Below, in pieces: positions 9,629-18,681 of a stretch of 64,000 nucleotides of DNA (positions are counted from its first letter, which is position 1; the number at the start of each line of letters is the position of its first letter). The DNA lies in contig NZ_JBHLWI010000006.1 in NCBI RefSeq assembly GCF_042432905.1, positions 89,972 to 153,971 of the forward strand. The letters are read 5' to 3'. The notes under the pieces were generated by a model that saw only the letters and a list, made by a program, of their open reading frames with translations, had not been told where the DNA came from and did not search any database. This DNA comes from Fontibacter flavus (lineage in GTDB: Bacteria; Bacteroidota; Bacteroidia; Cytophagales; Cyclobacteriaceae). A program made the translations under genes and the position numbers.

Positions 9629-10552
9629 ATGAAAAAACTTATAATTCTTTTATCCTTGATTTTTATCAATCTTCCATTTCAGGCTCATTCCCAGCTGATG
9701 AGAAAGTTAAAACAGGCTGCAGAAAGAGGCGTAAGCAATGCCATTGAGAAAAAGGTGGAAAGTGAAACGGAGAAAATCGCCCAAAGACAGCTTGAGAAGG
9801 TGTTTACGGGAATTTACGGCCCTGAAGGGTTGCCTGGAATGGATATGGGTAAGATTCTAGAAGGCATAAGTGCTGATGTGCCTGTGGCAGATGCTTACCA
9901 CTTTACCGGATTTTCTATAATGGAATTTACCGGCAAAGATGAAAAAGGAAAAATCCAAGAACCTACCAACATCAAAACTTTCTTTTCCGATAACCAATCG
10001 ACACTTGGGATGGAAATTGAAAACAAAGACAAAAAATCAAATGAAAGCGATCCTATTATCATTTACGATCTTGAAAGAAATGCCTCGATCATTCTTTTCG
10101 AAAATGAAGGAAAGAAAACCCGGATGGCTTATGGTTTGGATTTGAATAAAATTGCCGAAGGAGTTGAACTGGATGATGCAGAATCAGAGGATGATGAACT
10201 CCCAAAATTCAGAAAAACCAATAATACCAAAACCATTCTGGGCTACTTGTGTGAAGAATATGAAGTTGAAGATGAAGAAGGAAAGGCCTCTTATTGGTTT
10301 ACTGAAAAACCAATTCAGTCAAGGTCTCTATTTTGGGGAGCAAGTAATCCGTTTTTATCAGCTAAGATGAAAAATCAACCAATGGAAAGTTTTAAAAACA
10401 TGCCACAAGGAAATTTGATGGAGATGCATTATACAAGCCTTAAAGACAAAAGCGAAATACTGATGACAATTCTAGCAATAAACGAAAACCACCCCCAAAC
10501 TTTAGAAATGGCAGAATATCAAAATGCCTTTGCAGGCATGCAGGAAAAATAA
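9629..10552 (+). CDS. Exported DUF4412-like protein of unknown function
   Basis: A 307-residue protein with a clear Sec signal peptide (MKKLIILLSLIFINLPFQAHS, cleavage after about residue 21). The mature part begins with a charged helical segment and then a beta-rich domain with YLCEEYEVEDEEGKASYWFT, which resembles the DUF4412 family of exported Bacteroidota proteins. Acidic stretches lie in the middle. No catalytic residues can be named. It stands alone between two hairpins, so it is probably a single-gene transcript. The family call is from memory of its pattern and is moderately sure. Confidence 0.75.
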   Translation: MKKLIILLSLIFINLPFQAHSQLMRKLKQAAERGVSNAIEKKVESETEKIAQRQLEKVFTGIYGPEGLPGMDMGKILEGISADVPVADAYHFTGFSIMEFTGKDEKGKIQEPTNIKTFFSDNQSTLGMEIENKDKKSNESDPIIIYDLERNASIILFENEGKKTRMAYGLDLNKIAEGVELDDAESEDDELPKFRKTNNTKTILGYLCEEYEVEDEEGKASYWFTEKPIQSRSLFWGASNPFLSAKMKNQPMESFKNMPQGNLMEMHYTSLKDKSEILMTILAINENHPQTLEMAEYQNAFAGMQEK

Positions 10553-10565
10553 AGCTGTTAAATGA

Positions 10566-10615
10566 CCTCTCAGATGATTTTATTGTACTTCCATTCTGAG
10601 GGGTTGCTTTTTTTT
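10566..10615 (+). terminator. Probable terminator after the DUF4412-like gene
   Basis: CCTCTCAGA (10566-10574) pairs with TCTGAGGGG (10595-10603, one G.U pair) and a run of eight T follows at 10608-10615. The loop is 20 bases. Confidence 0.5.
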
Positions 10616-10678
10616 AGTGCCAATTTGATTTTCAAACTGACGAAACCTTGGTATCTTGGCGAATAAACAATAATCACC

Positions 10679-11179
10679 TTGAAAATTTCAATTATTGTAG
10701 CCAAAGCCGATAATGATGTTATCGGAAAAGATAACCAATTAATCTGGAAACTATCTTCAGATTTAAAGCTTTTCAAAAAACTGACAACAGGACATCATAT
10801 TATTATGGGAAGGAAAACCTATGAATCCATGGGACGGCCTTTACCAAATAGAACTTCAGTAGTAATTACCCGGAACAAGCATTATACCTTACCTGAAGGA
10901 CATATTGTGGTACATTCACTTGAAGATGCTGTGCAGACCTGTATTGGAAAGCGTCTTGAGAAAATTTTTATCATTGGCGGCGCAGATATTTACAAACAAG
11001 CCATGCGGTTTGCTGATGAATTGATCGTGACCGAAGTAAAAGCTTTACCAGATGGAGATGCCTTCTTCCCTAAAATTGATCCAAAAATATGGAGTGAAGA
11101 ATCTAGAGAACATTTTGAAAAAGATTCGCAAAACCAGTACAATTTTGACTTTGTCGTATATAAACGAAATACCAAATGA
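10679..11179 (+). CDS. folA: Dihydrofolate reductase, TTG start
   Basis: A 166-residue enzyme that reduces dihydrofolate to tetrahydrofolate with NADPH. Family marks are IIVAKADNDVIGKDNQLIW near the start, MGRKTYESMG, and FIIGGADIYKQA. The start is a TTG at 10679: no in-frame ATG exists before MGRKTYES at about residue 44, which would remove the substrate-binding loop, and TTG gives the normal N-terminus. The usual Asp/Glu of the active site helix is seen in LSSDLKLFKKL. The last 4 bases overlap the SDR gene (ATGA), so the two are co-translated. Confidence 0.95.
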   Translation: MKISIIVAKADNDVIGKDNQLIWKLSSDLKLFKKLTTGHHIIMGRKTYESMGRPLPNRTSVVITRNKHYTLPEGHIVVHSLEDAVQTCIGKRLEKIFIIGGADIYKQAMRFADELIVTEVKALPDGDAFFPKIDPKIWSEESREHFEKDSQNQYNFDFVVYKRNTK

Positions 11180-11961
11180 AGCATCAAGTAGTGTGGATCA
11201 CAGGAGCCTCCTCTGGCATTGGACTTGCACTAGTGGACAAGTATCTTCAGGAAGGACACAAAACCATCATTTCTTCAAGAAGTGAAGAAATACTGCTGGA
11301 ATTAAAAAACAATTCAGAAAGACCTGAAGACGTCTATGTGCTGCCTTTTGACCTGAGCAAGCAAGATGAATTTGAAAAACTTTGTGAGAAAGCCGTTCAA
11401 GCTTTTGGAAAGGTCGACTTGCTGATCAATAATGGTGGCATCAGTCAGAGATCTTTGGCAATAGAAACGAAGCTAGATGTTGACAAAAAACTTATGGAGG
11501 TCAACTTTTTTGGAACTGTTGCCCTAAGTAAAGCATTGTTACCTTATTTTATTGCCAATGGGAAAGGACATTTTGCAATAGTAAGTAGTTTGGTAGGGAA
11601 ATTTGGCACACCCTATAGATCAGCTTATGCGGCATCCAAGCATGCACTTCATGGTTTTTTTGAATCTTTGAGAGCCGAATTATACCAAAACCATATCTCA
11701 GTCACACTTATTTGCCCAGGATTCATCAGAACAAATGTGTCGATCAATGCCCTTACCGGAGATGGAACCAAACTCAATGAAATGGATGATGCCCAAGAAA
11801 AGGGCATGAGTCCGGAAGAATGTGCAAAGATCATCTATAAAGGAATCGAAGCTGGAAAGGAAGAAATGCTGGTGGGGGGCAAAGAAAAATATGCCGTCTA
11901 TCTTAAAAGGTTTTTCCCCGGCATCTTCTCAAAAATTCTCAGAAAAGCAAAAGTCCGTTAA
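11176..11961 (+). CDS. Short-chain dehydrogenase/reductase, DHRS7-like
   Basis: A 261-residue classical SDR. The cofactor loop is TGASSGIG (9-16), NNGG occupies 85-88 in place of the usual NNAG, the catalytic Ser is at 137-138, and Tyr151-x3-Lys155 completes the active site. Arg35 after the second strand (SSRSEE) suggests NADP preference. The start overlaps folA by 4 bases. The substrate is not known; similar proteins are broad ketone/alcohol reductases. The C-terminus is basic (KILRKAKVR) and could contact membranes. Confidence 0.88.
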   Translation: MKHQVVWITGASSGIGLALVDKYLQEGHKTIISSRSEEILLELKNNSERPEDVYVLPFDLSKQDEFEKLCEKAVQAFGKVDLLINNGGISQRSLAIETKLDVDKKLMEVNFFGTVALSKALLPYFIANGKGHFAIVSSLVGKFGTPYRSAYAASKHALHGFFESLRAELYQNHISVTLICPGFIRTNVSINALTGDGTKLNEMDDAQEKGMSPEECAKIIYKGIEAGKEEMLVGGKEKYAVYLKRFFPGIFSKILRKAKVR

Positions 11962-12046
11962 CAAGTTTAAGCGAAACATAGTTAGTGCCTAGAAGCTGTA
12001 TTTTGGACGAAAGCTACTTGAAAATTTACCCTTACCTAAACCTTAA

Positions 12047-13312
12047 ATGACCCAATATAAAGAAATTAAAGCGGAAATTCTGGCAATTGGAGATGAACTG
12101 CTCTATGGTCAGATTATGGACACCAATAGCCATTGGATAAGCCAGGAACTGGACAAAATTGGCGTCCGGGTAGTAAGAAGAACAACAGTTGGAGACAACA
12201 GGGATGCAATGCTCTCCGCATTTGAAAGTGCTGAAAAGATTGCTGATATTATACTGATTACCGGGGGGTTGGGACCAACAAACGATGATTTAACCAAACC
12301 ACTTTTAGCAGAATACTTTAATTGTGAACTTGCCCTTGTCCCGGAAGCGCTTGAAGCAGTCAGAACATTCTTTGAGAAGCGTGGCAGGGAATTGACAGAT
12401 ACAAACAAACTTCAAGCACATTTACCCACCAAATGTATTTACATCCCCAATGAACTGGGCACAGCACCGGGAATGTGGTTTCAAGAAAATGGAAAAATCT
12501 GGATGTCTATGCCAGGAGTTCCTCATGAGATGAAGCGGCTGATGTCAGATCATGTCATTCCCAGAATTAAAGAAAACTTCACCTTACCACATATCTACCA
12601 TAAAGTAATCAAGACTGTTGGTATTGGGGAAAGTTGGTTGTCCGATCTGATCCAGAACTGGGAAAAAAACCTCCCAAAACATATCAAATTAGCCTATCTG
12701 CCATCTTTAGGTCAGGTAAAATTGAGACTGACAGCTTTCGGGGATGATATGGACCAAATTACAAATGATGTTGAAAATGAAATCACCAAGGTAAAACCTT
12801 TGATTGACAAGTATATCTTTGGCTATAATCAGGAAACGTTGGAGGAAGCAATAGGAAGGTTGCTAAGAACTAATGGAAAAAAAGTTGCCTTTGCAGAAAG
12901 CTGTTCGGGGGGCTACATAACTCATTTAGTCACAACTGTACCTGGCAGCAGTGACTACTTTCAGGGAAGCATGGTTCCTTACCACAATCATTTCAAAAAC
13001 AAACTCCTCCATGTGGATCAAAACACCTTGAAGGAGCATGGCGCAGTAAGTGAGGCCACAGTCATCCAAATGGCTGAAAATATCAAAACCATGTTTGAGG
13101 CAGATTTTGGTCTTGCTTCAAGTGGTATAGCAGGTCCAGGAGGGGGTTGGAAAGAGAAGCCAGTAGGTACAGTTTGGATTGCCTGTGCCATGAACGGCAA
13201 GACCATTACCAAAAAACTCCAGCTTACACAGGACCGAATGCTCAACATCCAACTGACAGGAGTAGCGGTTCTAAACATGCTAAGATTGTGTATTGAAGGT
13301 AAAACAGAATAA
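12047..13312 (+). CDS. cinA: CinA-family protein, NMN deamidase / ADP-ribose pyrophosphatase type
   Basis: A 421-residue two-domain protein. Residues about 8-175 form the molybdopterin-binding-like domain (AEILAIGDELLYGQIMDTNS, ITGGLGPTNDDLT, MPGVPHEM), linked to ADP-ribose pyrophosphatase activity in this family. Residues about 270-415 form the PncC domain (AFAESCSGGYITHLVTTVPGSS, GIAGPGGG), which deamidates nicotinamide mononucleotide in NAD salvage. Both domains appear intact. It is a monocistronic unit between the SDR and the E2 gene. Confidence 0.95.
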   Translation: MTQYKEIKAEILAIGDELLYGQIMDTNSHWISQELDKIGVRVVRRTTVGDNRDAMLSAFESAEKIADIILITGGLGPTNDDLTKPLLAEYFNCELALVPEALEAVRTFFEKRGRELTDTNKLQAHLPTKCIYIPNELGTAPGMWFQENGKIWMSMPGVPHEMKRLMSDHVIPRIKENFTLPHIYHKVIKTVGIGESWLSDLIQNWEKNLPKHIKLAYLPSLGQVKLRLTAFGDDMDQITNDVENEITKVKPLIDKYIFGYNQETLEEAIGRLLRTNGKKVAFAESCSGGYITHLVTTVPGSSDYFQGSMVPYHNHFKNKLLHVDQNTLKEHGAVSEATVIQMAENIKTMFEADFGLASSGIAGPGGGWKEKPVGTVWIACAMNGKTITKKLQLTQDRMLNIQLTGVAVLNMLRLCIEGKTE

Positions 13313-13327
13313 AATTTCCAATATCAA

Positions 13328-13359
13328 TTTTGGATTGCATAAAATAAAATTTAATTTTA
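13328..13359 (+). promoter_or_regulatory. Candidate promoter for the E2 gene
   Basis: TTTTG at 13328-13332, 19-base spacer, TAATTTTA at 13352-13359 (seven of eight matches to TAnnTTTG). The gene starts 34 bases further. Confidence 0.45.
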
Positions 13360-13393
13360 TAACTCAGAAATAAACCCAATTAAATATATCTGT

Positions 13394-14707
13394 ATGGCGA
13401 CTGTAGAAATGCTAATGCCCAAAATGGGAGAAAGTATCATAGAAGGAACAATTCTCACTTGGCTAAAAAAGGAAGGTGAAACCATAGAGCAGGATGAATC
13501 TGTATTGGAAGTAGCGACTGACAAAGTGGATACAGAAGTACCTGCTACCCATGGTGGTGTGTTGAAAAAAATTCTTGCCAAAGAAGGAGAAGTAGTGGCT
13601 GTTGGAGCTCCAATCGCAATAATTGAAACTGAAGGTGAAGAAACTGTAGCTTCCACACCTAGTGTATCCGCCCCTGAATCAGCAAAAGAGGAATTGATAG
13701 CTGCTTCACCTGCACAGACTCAAACCATATTAGCTAGCGCCAGTGCTCCTTCTACAGATGAGGTAGATGACAGATTTTACTCTCCCCTTGTATTGAGCAT
13801 AGCCAAAGAAGAAAATATCAGTAAAGGCGAATTGGCGAAAATCCCAGGTACGGGAAAAGATGGACGTGTAACGAAGCAGGACATGTTACAATATGTAAAA
13901 GCCCGTGTAAATGCACCTGCTCAGGTGGCAGAAACCAAAGTGGCAGGTACGTCGGTGGCTCCTGCACCTGCACCAAGAGTAGAAATGAGCATATCTGCCC
14001 AAGATGAAATCATCGAAATGGACAGAATGCGAAAAATGATATCTCAAAGAATGGTGGATTCCAAGAGGATATCCCCACATGTCACTTCTTTCGTAGAAGC
14101 AGATGTAACCAACATCGTTCTTTGGAGAAACAAAGTAAAAGACAACTTTAAGAAAAAAGAGGGCGAATCACTGACCTTCACTCCTTTCTTTATTCAGGCA
14201 GTAGCTAAGGCTATCAAAGATTTTCCAATGATCAATATATCAGTTGATGGTGATAAAATCATCAAGAGAAAAGACATCAATGTGGGTGTAGCCGTGGCAT
14301 TGCCATCAGGAAACCTTATTGTGCCTGTCATCAAAAATGCTGACCAATACAACCTTACAGGATTATCCAAAAAGATCAATGATCTCGCCAACAGGGCAAG
14401 AAACAACAAACTATCTCCTGATGAACTTGGCGGCGGAACCTATACAGTATCCAATGTAGGCTCATTTGGAAACGTGATGGGAACTCCGATCATTATGCAG
14501 CCACAAGTTGCAATCTTAGCGGTTGGAGCAATTCAGAAGAAGCCTGCAGTTATAGAAACACCAACAGGAGATGTGATAGCCATACGTCACAAAATGTTCT
14601 TATCCCACTCCTATGACCACAGAGTCGTAGATGGTTCCTTGGGGGGGATGTTTGTGAGAAGAGTTGCAGATTATCTTGAAGCATTCGATCTGAATTCAGA
14701 TATCTGA
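13394..14707 (+). CDS. 2-oxoacid dehydrogenase E2 (dihydrolipoyl acyltransferase)
   Basis: A 437-residue E2 core subunit. The single lipoyl domain is at about 3-78 with the lipoylated Lys44 in EVATDKVDTEVPA; an Ala/Pro-rich linker follows; the peripheral-subunit-binding domain is at about 127-165 (SPLVLSIAKEENISKGEL, GTGKDGRVTKQDML); the catalytic domain at about 205-437 ends with DHRVVDG, holding His409 and Asp413. No E1 or E3 gene is adjacent, so the complex (branched-chain, pyruvate or 2-oxoglutarate) cannot be fixed; the stand-alone location in Bacteroidota often goes with branched-chain 2-oxoacid use. It converges on the histidine kinase gene and shares a terminator with it. Confidence 0.93.
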   Translation: MATVEMLMPKMGESIIEGTILTWLKKEGETIEQDESVLEVATDKVDTEVPATHGGVLKKILAKEGEVVAVGAPIAIIETEGEETVASTPSVSAPESAKEELIAASPAQTQTILASASAPSTDEVDDRFYSPLVLSIAKEENISKGELAKIPGTGKDGRVTKQDMLQYVKARVNAPAQVAETKVAGTSVAPAPAPRVEMSISAQDEIIEMDRMRKMISQRMVDSKRISPHVTSFVEADVTNIVLWRNKVKDNFKKKEGESLTFTPFFIQAVAKAIKDFPMINISVDGDKIIKRKDINVGVAVALPSGNLIVPVIKNADQYNLTGLSKKINDLANRARNNKLSPDELGGGTYTVSNVGSFGNVMGTPIIMQPQVAILAVGAIQKKPAVIETPTGDVIAIRHKMFLSHSYDHRVVDGSLGGMFVRRVADYLEAFDLNSDI

Positions 14708-14723
14708 AATAAAAAATAAGGAA

Positions 14724-14757
14724 AACAAAAAAGAGGTCAGTTGACCTCTTTTTTGTT
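14724..14757. terminator. Perfect bidirectional terminator shared by the E2 and hybrid kinase genes
   Basis: Bases 14724-14739 and 14742-14757 are exact reverse complements over 16 bp (core AAAAAAGAGGTCA) with flanking A and T runs, so it can act on both strands. The kinase stop codon and last codons (14737-14757) lie inside the stem, so the C-terminal residues of the kinase are written in terminator sequence. Confidence 0.9.
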
Positions 14758-17637
14758 TTCAAGTTCTTTAAATCTTTCCATAATCACCTTTGCAATTTCC
14801 CTGATGCTGACAGGCTTGCTCAGGTAATCATTCATTCCAGATTTAAGGGCTTCATCCACATCTTCTTTATAGGCATTGGCAGATAGCCCAACAATTTTTA
14901 GATGCTTTCCTTTTTCGAGCAATCTGATATTTCTAGTGGCATCTAGGCCATTCATTTTGGGCATTTGAATATCCATAAGAACAAGATCAAAATCCTTATT
15001 TTGTACCAAATCAATAGCTTCAAAGCCATTTCTTGCAATCTCAACCTTATATCCCAATTGTTCCATCATCATCAACATAAAGGTCAAATTGGTATCATTA
15101 TCTTCCACTAATAAAATGTTCAAAGGGGATTTTCTAACTAATTGATCAAACTCAATGTCATCATCTTCTTCTTGATACAAACCATTCCCAGTAAGTTTCT
15201 CTGATTTTTCAATAGCCGTTCCAAAAACACTAAAGCTAAACTCTGAACCATGGCCTAGCTCGCTATTGATTTCAAGCTCCCCGCCCATCAACTCAATAAG
15301 CTTTTTGGAAATGGCCAAACCTAAGCCTGTACCTTCAAACTCTCTCGTATTGCTACCATCTAGCTGTACAAAAGGTTGGGTCAAACTTTCAATTTTATCA
15401 GCAGGAATCCCAGGACCACTATCATTTACAGTAAAGTAGACAATGATACTTTCTTCAATGATACTTTCTACATTGATGGATATATGCACATTCCCTCCAA
15501 TGGGCGTAAACTTCAGGGCATTCCCAATTATATTTAATAAAACCTGAGCTACTTTTTCTTTATCAAACTGAACGAACTCTGGTACGAACTCACCAAATGC
15601 ATATGAAAAATGAATATTCTTTTTCTGGACGATACCTTCAAATATTTTGAAAATCCTTTCCATTTCTTTCTTAAAATGAAATACGCTAAGGTTCAAATCC
15701 ATCATTCCTGATTCTATTTTTGAATAGTCTAGAATATCATTGATAATGCTAATGAGCGACTTTCCAGAATCCTTGATTACACGTAAATATTCCTGCTGTT
15801 TATTATCAAGCTTAGTCCTCTCCAGCAATTCCACTATTCCCAACAAACCGTTCATCGGAGTTCTGATCTCATGACTCATGTTAGCGAGAAATTCTGATTT
15901 CGCTCTATTGGCTTGCTCTGCGGCTTCTTTTGCTTCCTGCAAACCTTTAGACCAGAGTTTTTGCGCAGTGATATCCCTTGCAATAGACACAACCTTTTCT
16001 TCATCTAACTTAAATACCCTCGCCTCAAAAATCTTCTTTCCTACCACTAATGGTAATTCAAATTCTATCTGTTGAATATCTCCAGAGGCTTTAGCCTTTT
16101 CGAAAGCATTTGATAAATCTGTCTTTAAAGGTTCAGGGAGGAAATCACGGAAGTTAATGCCTATGGTTTTGTCAGGTGGAGCCAAAAGTAGTGATCTATC
16201 CTGAACATAATAATCCCTGAACACTCCTTCATTGTCATATATAAAAATCAGATCGGGCAAACTATTCAATACGGCTCTTAACCTATTTTCTGATTTGATA
16301 AGCTCTTGTTCTGATTCATATTTATCCTGTACATCAGTACAAATCCCCACATTTCCTGTGAAGCGACCCTTTTCATCGTAAAGTAATTTTTCAAAAATTT
16401 TGACCCTGATCCATGCACCGTCAGCTTTCATCATGTCAAATTCATTAGCAATACTGTCTTTTCTGATATCAATAGATTGATCAATTATCTTTTTAAGTTC
16501 TGCAGTTTGATCTTCCTTCATAAGAGATCTAAAATTATGGATGAAATATTCCTGTGAAAATCCCAACACATCTCTCACCTCTTCACTTACTGCTGTCATT
16601 TTCCCATTAGCTTCCTGAAAATAAATAAACCCTTTTGTTTCCTGCAGGAGAAGGGTTTGTCTACGAAACAATTCTCTGATTTCTTCAGCATTCTTTTCCA
16701 ATGTAAAATTGGTAATCTGAATATTCCTGATGGATTTGTAAAGAATCACCAAGACAATTGCTAGTATAAGCAAAAGACCTAAAAGAAAAGAAATATAAGT
16801 ACCATAAACATCTATCCCTACCTTAGAAATATCCTGAACAAATACCACTGCGAACATTTGATCTAGTGGACTTAAATGAAATGGATAATAATGAGCAGTT
16901 ACCTTGTTCCTTTCAGTATCCTCCGGCCAATTAAAGTAACCGTCTCCTGCTCCTTTAAGGCCAGCAGCAATATCATCAGAAAGCAGCTTCATTAAATCTT
17001 CTTCCAACAAGATAATGGGCTCATTTTTATCCAAATTGACAGCCTGAAGATGACTATTGATCCAAATAAATTTTTGACTAGTTGGCCCGAGATAAAAATT
17101 ACTGAGTTGGTCATTGAAAAACCTGTTCAGATTAAGTTTCACCAATATGCCTACTCCTCTACTTGCATTTCGAAGAGAAATGTCCTGTTCTGACTCAAAT
17201 TGAAATTCGTCCAGGCTTTTATGGAATTGCTTTGAAAAATTGTTTCTGGAATCAAAATGAAAGGAAACAATATGGTTCGGAAAAATAACCACCACCGTAT
17301 CTAATAAATCCCTATGGTTATTGAAAATCCTTCTAGCCCTTCTTTCAAAAGCCAATTGTTCATTGGTCGTAGAATCGTATGTCCATGCTTCAAGGTTATT
17401 GACAAAAAACAACATATCATCATACATGGACGAAAAAGTATTTTGAATATCCTTACCCGCTAACTCAACTTGCTTATCAAAAACCAGCTTCCTGGATTCA
17501 ACTTGGTTATCTGTTAAAGCATTGAAAAAATAGACCGCCAGAGAAGAAATTAAAATAATAACAGTGATACCAAAAATGATCAACCATCGGTATCCAAACT
17601 TTAATTTACTTTTTTCGAAGTTTTTCCCTTTTCCCAT
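14737..17637 (-). CDS. Hybrid sensor histidine kinase with periplasmic domain, two PAS domains and receiver
   Basis: A 966-residue inner-membrane kinase. TM1 is at about 17-38, a 240-residue periplasmic region (Cache-like in look, inferred) follows, and TM2 is at 279-301. PAS domains lie at about 325-440 and 450-560. HisKA carries phospho-acceptor His589 in ANMSHEIRTPMNG; the ATPase domain has the N box (Asn706), DSGPGIP (Asp739) and GTGLGLAIS; the C-terminal receiver (840-960) has phospho-acceptor Asp889 in LVLMDIQMPKMNG. No DNA-binding domain is present, so output needs a separate phosphotransfer protein or regulator. Its ATG overlaps the stop of the upstream Cache lipoprotein by 1 base (TGATG), which points to one sensory unit. 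Confidence 0.94.
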   Translation of the reverse strand: MGKGKNFEKSKLKFGYRWLIIFGITVIILISSLAVYFFNALTDNQVESRKLVFDKQVELAGKDIQNTFSSMYDDMLFFVNNLEAWTYDSTTNEQLAFERRARRIFNNHRDLLDTVVVIFPNHIVSFHFDSRNNFSKQFHKSLDEFQFESEQDISLRNASRGVGILVKLNLNRFFNDQLSNFYLGPTSQKFIWINSHLQAVNLDKNEPIILLEEDLMKLLSDDIAAGLKGAGDGYFNWPEDTERNKVTAHYYPFHLSPLDQMFAVVFVQDISKVGIDVYGTYISFLLGLLLILAIVLVILYKSIRNIQITNFTLEKNAEEIRELFRRQTLLLQETKGFIYFQEANGKMTAVSEEVRDVLGFSQEYFIHNFRSLMKEDQTAELKKIIDQSIDIRKDSIANEFDMMKADGAWIRVKIFEKLLYDEKGRFTGNVGICTDVQDKYESEQELIKSENRLRAVLNSLPDLIFIYDNEGVFRDYYVQDRSLLLAPPDKTIGINFRDFLPEPLKTDLSNAFEKAKASGDIQQIEFELPLVVGKKIFEARVFKLDEEKVVSIARDITAQKLWSKGLQEAKEAAEQANRAKSEFLANMSHEIRTPMNGLLGIVELLERTKLDNKQQEYLRVIKDSGKSLISIINDILDYSKIESGMMDLNLSVFHFKKEMERIFKIFEGIVQKKNIHFSYAFGEFVPEFVQFDKEKVAQVLLNIIGNALKFTPIGGNVHISINVESIIEESIIVYFTVNDSGPGIPADKIESLTQPFVQLDGSNTREFEGTGLGLAISKKLIELMGGELEINSELGHGSEFSFSVFGTAIEKSEKLTGNGLYQEEDDDIEFDQLVRKSPLNILLVEDNDTNLTFMLMMMEQLGYKVEIARNGFEAIDLVQNKDFDLVLMDIQMPKMNGLDATRNIRLLEKGKHLKIVGLSANAYKEDVDEALKSGMNDYLSKPVSIREIAKVIMERFKELENKKEVN

Positions 17638-18647
17638 CAGAACATAAGATCAAGCACATACCAATCAAGCTTCTCCATTCTTCTTGCACAAATTTTCAAG
17701 CCTACTTCCCCTTCTTTTAAAAAATATTCTTTTTCAGAAGAGAGGATTATTTTAGAAGCCATCTTTCTCACTTCGCTGCTTTTACTTCTAAAAAGGTTAA
17801 AATCTTCCATTCTGAAACTATCCGAAGTGATAGTTTGGGTATAAGCATGGTTTTTCAAAGGCGGAAAGGACAGTGCTTCAATTCCTCTTGTTTTACCGGC
17901 AACTAAGGTCCCTGTTTCATCCACAATAATGAAATACCTATCAAATCTATCAAGATAGGTTTCTATTATATCATTTAATGTGACATCAAATGCCAACACC
18001 ATTTTCAACTCACCATCTACATAAACCGGATTTAGTAACGAAATCATCCAACCTCTCCCCACAGGATCAATATAGATTTCGTCCACCCATACAGGTTTTT
18101 TATCAGGGTTATTGAGGGAATCTGCATAGTAATAAAAATTAAAAGAAGTAAGGTCAAGATCGGGCTCTAGCATCGTGCGGGCATCATAGGGTGGAAAAAG
18201 CCGGTTAACCTGCTTATCACTATTAAAGTATACCTGACTAACCACATCATGCTTTTTGATGATATTTTTGAAAACCTCATCTAATGAATTGGTAAGATAA
18301 ACCAAATCCATAGCCTCTTGCCATTCTTTTGGGTCTTGTATCAATTCAGAAATATAAATTGTGCTGAGGTTTGGGTCTTCATTGGGGACATTATTGGCCA
18401 GACCTTTTTCAAAGCTATATTTTGACCTATCTGCATTTAAAAGAATCTCATCCTTATTAGCGTACAGGTATTGGACCGTATCCCCTAATTTGATGATCTC
18501 TTCCTCAAGAGCTTGAAGATCATATTCCATCAAAGCAATAAAGGAATTGAGTTCAAGTTCAATTTCAGCCGCACTCTTGGTTTCAGACTGACTGCAACCA
18601 AAAAGCTGCAAAAAACAAATTATTGCAAAAACATGACGAAACAGCAT
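17637..18647 (-). CDS. Cache-like periplasmic sensor lipoprotein coupled to the hybrid kinase
   Basis: A 336-residue lipoprotein: hydrophobic signal then LFGCSQSE with lipidated Cys18. A helical segment (about 25-75) is followed by a region that reads like a double Cache/PDC sensor: VGRGWMISLLNPVYVDGELKM, FDVTLNDII, a second half with FIIVDETGTLVAG, and the closing RRMEKLDWYVLDLMF typical of Cache domains. There is no transmembrane helix or signalling domain of its own. Because it is translationally coupled to a hybrid kinase, I infer it works as a detachable ligand-binding partner. Family assignment is by pattern and moderately sure. Confidence 0.78.
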   Translation of the reverse strand: MLFRHVFAIICFLQLFGCSQSETKSAAEIELELNSFIALMEYDLQALEEEIIKLGDTVQYLYANKDEILLNADRSKYSFEKGLANNVPNEDPNLSTIYISELIQDPKEWQEAMDLVYLTNSLDEVFKNIIKKHDVVSQVYFNSDKQVNRLFPPYDARTMLEPDLDLTSFNFYYYADSLNNPDKKPVWVDEIYIDPVGRGWMISLLNPVYVDGELKMVLAFDVTLNDIIETYLDRFDRYFIIVDETGTLVAGKTRGIEALSFPPLKNHAYTQTITSDSFRMEDFNLFRSKSSEVRKMASKIILSSEKEYFLKEGEVGLKICARRMEKLDWYVLDLMF

Positions 18648-18681
18648 CTTTAGATTTAGGTTATTCCCTAAATCTAAAGAT
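18646..18681 (-). promoter_or_regulatory. Perfect 15-bp hairpin containing the start codon of the Cache lipoprotein
   Basis: Bases 18646-18660 and 18667-18681 are exact reverse complements (15 bp, 6-base loop). On the minus strand the stem covers the TAG stop of the 79-residue gene (18674-18676) and two bases of the lipoprotein start codon (18645-18647). No T-run follows, so a simple terminator is less likely than a structure that blocks translation of the sensor gene when the message is read through from upstream, or a transcription barrier. Confidence 0.6.
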
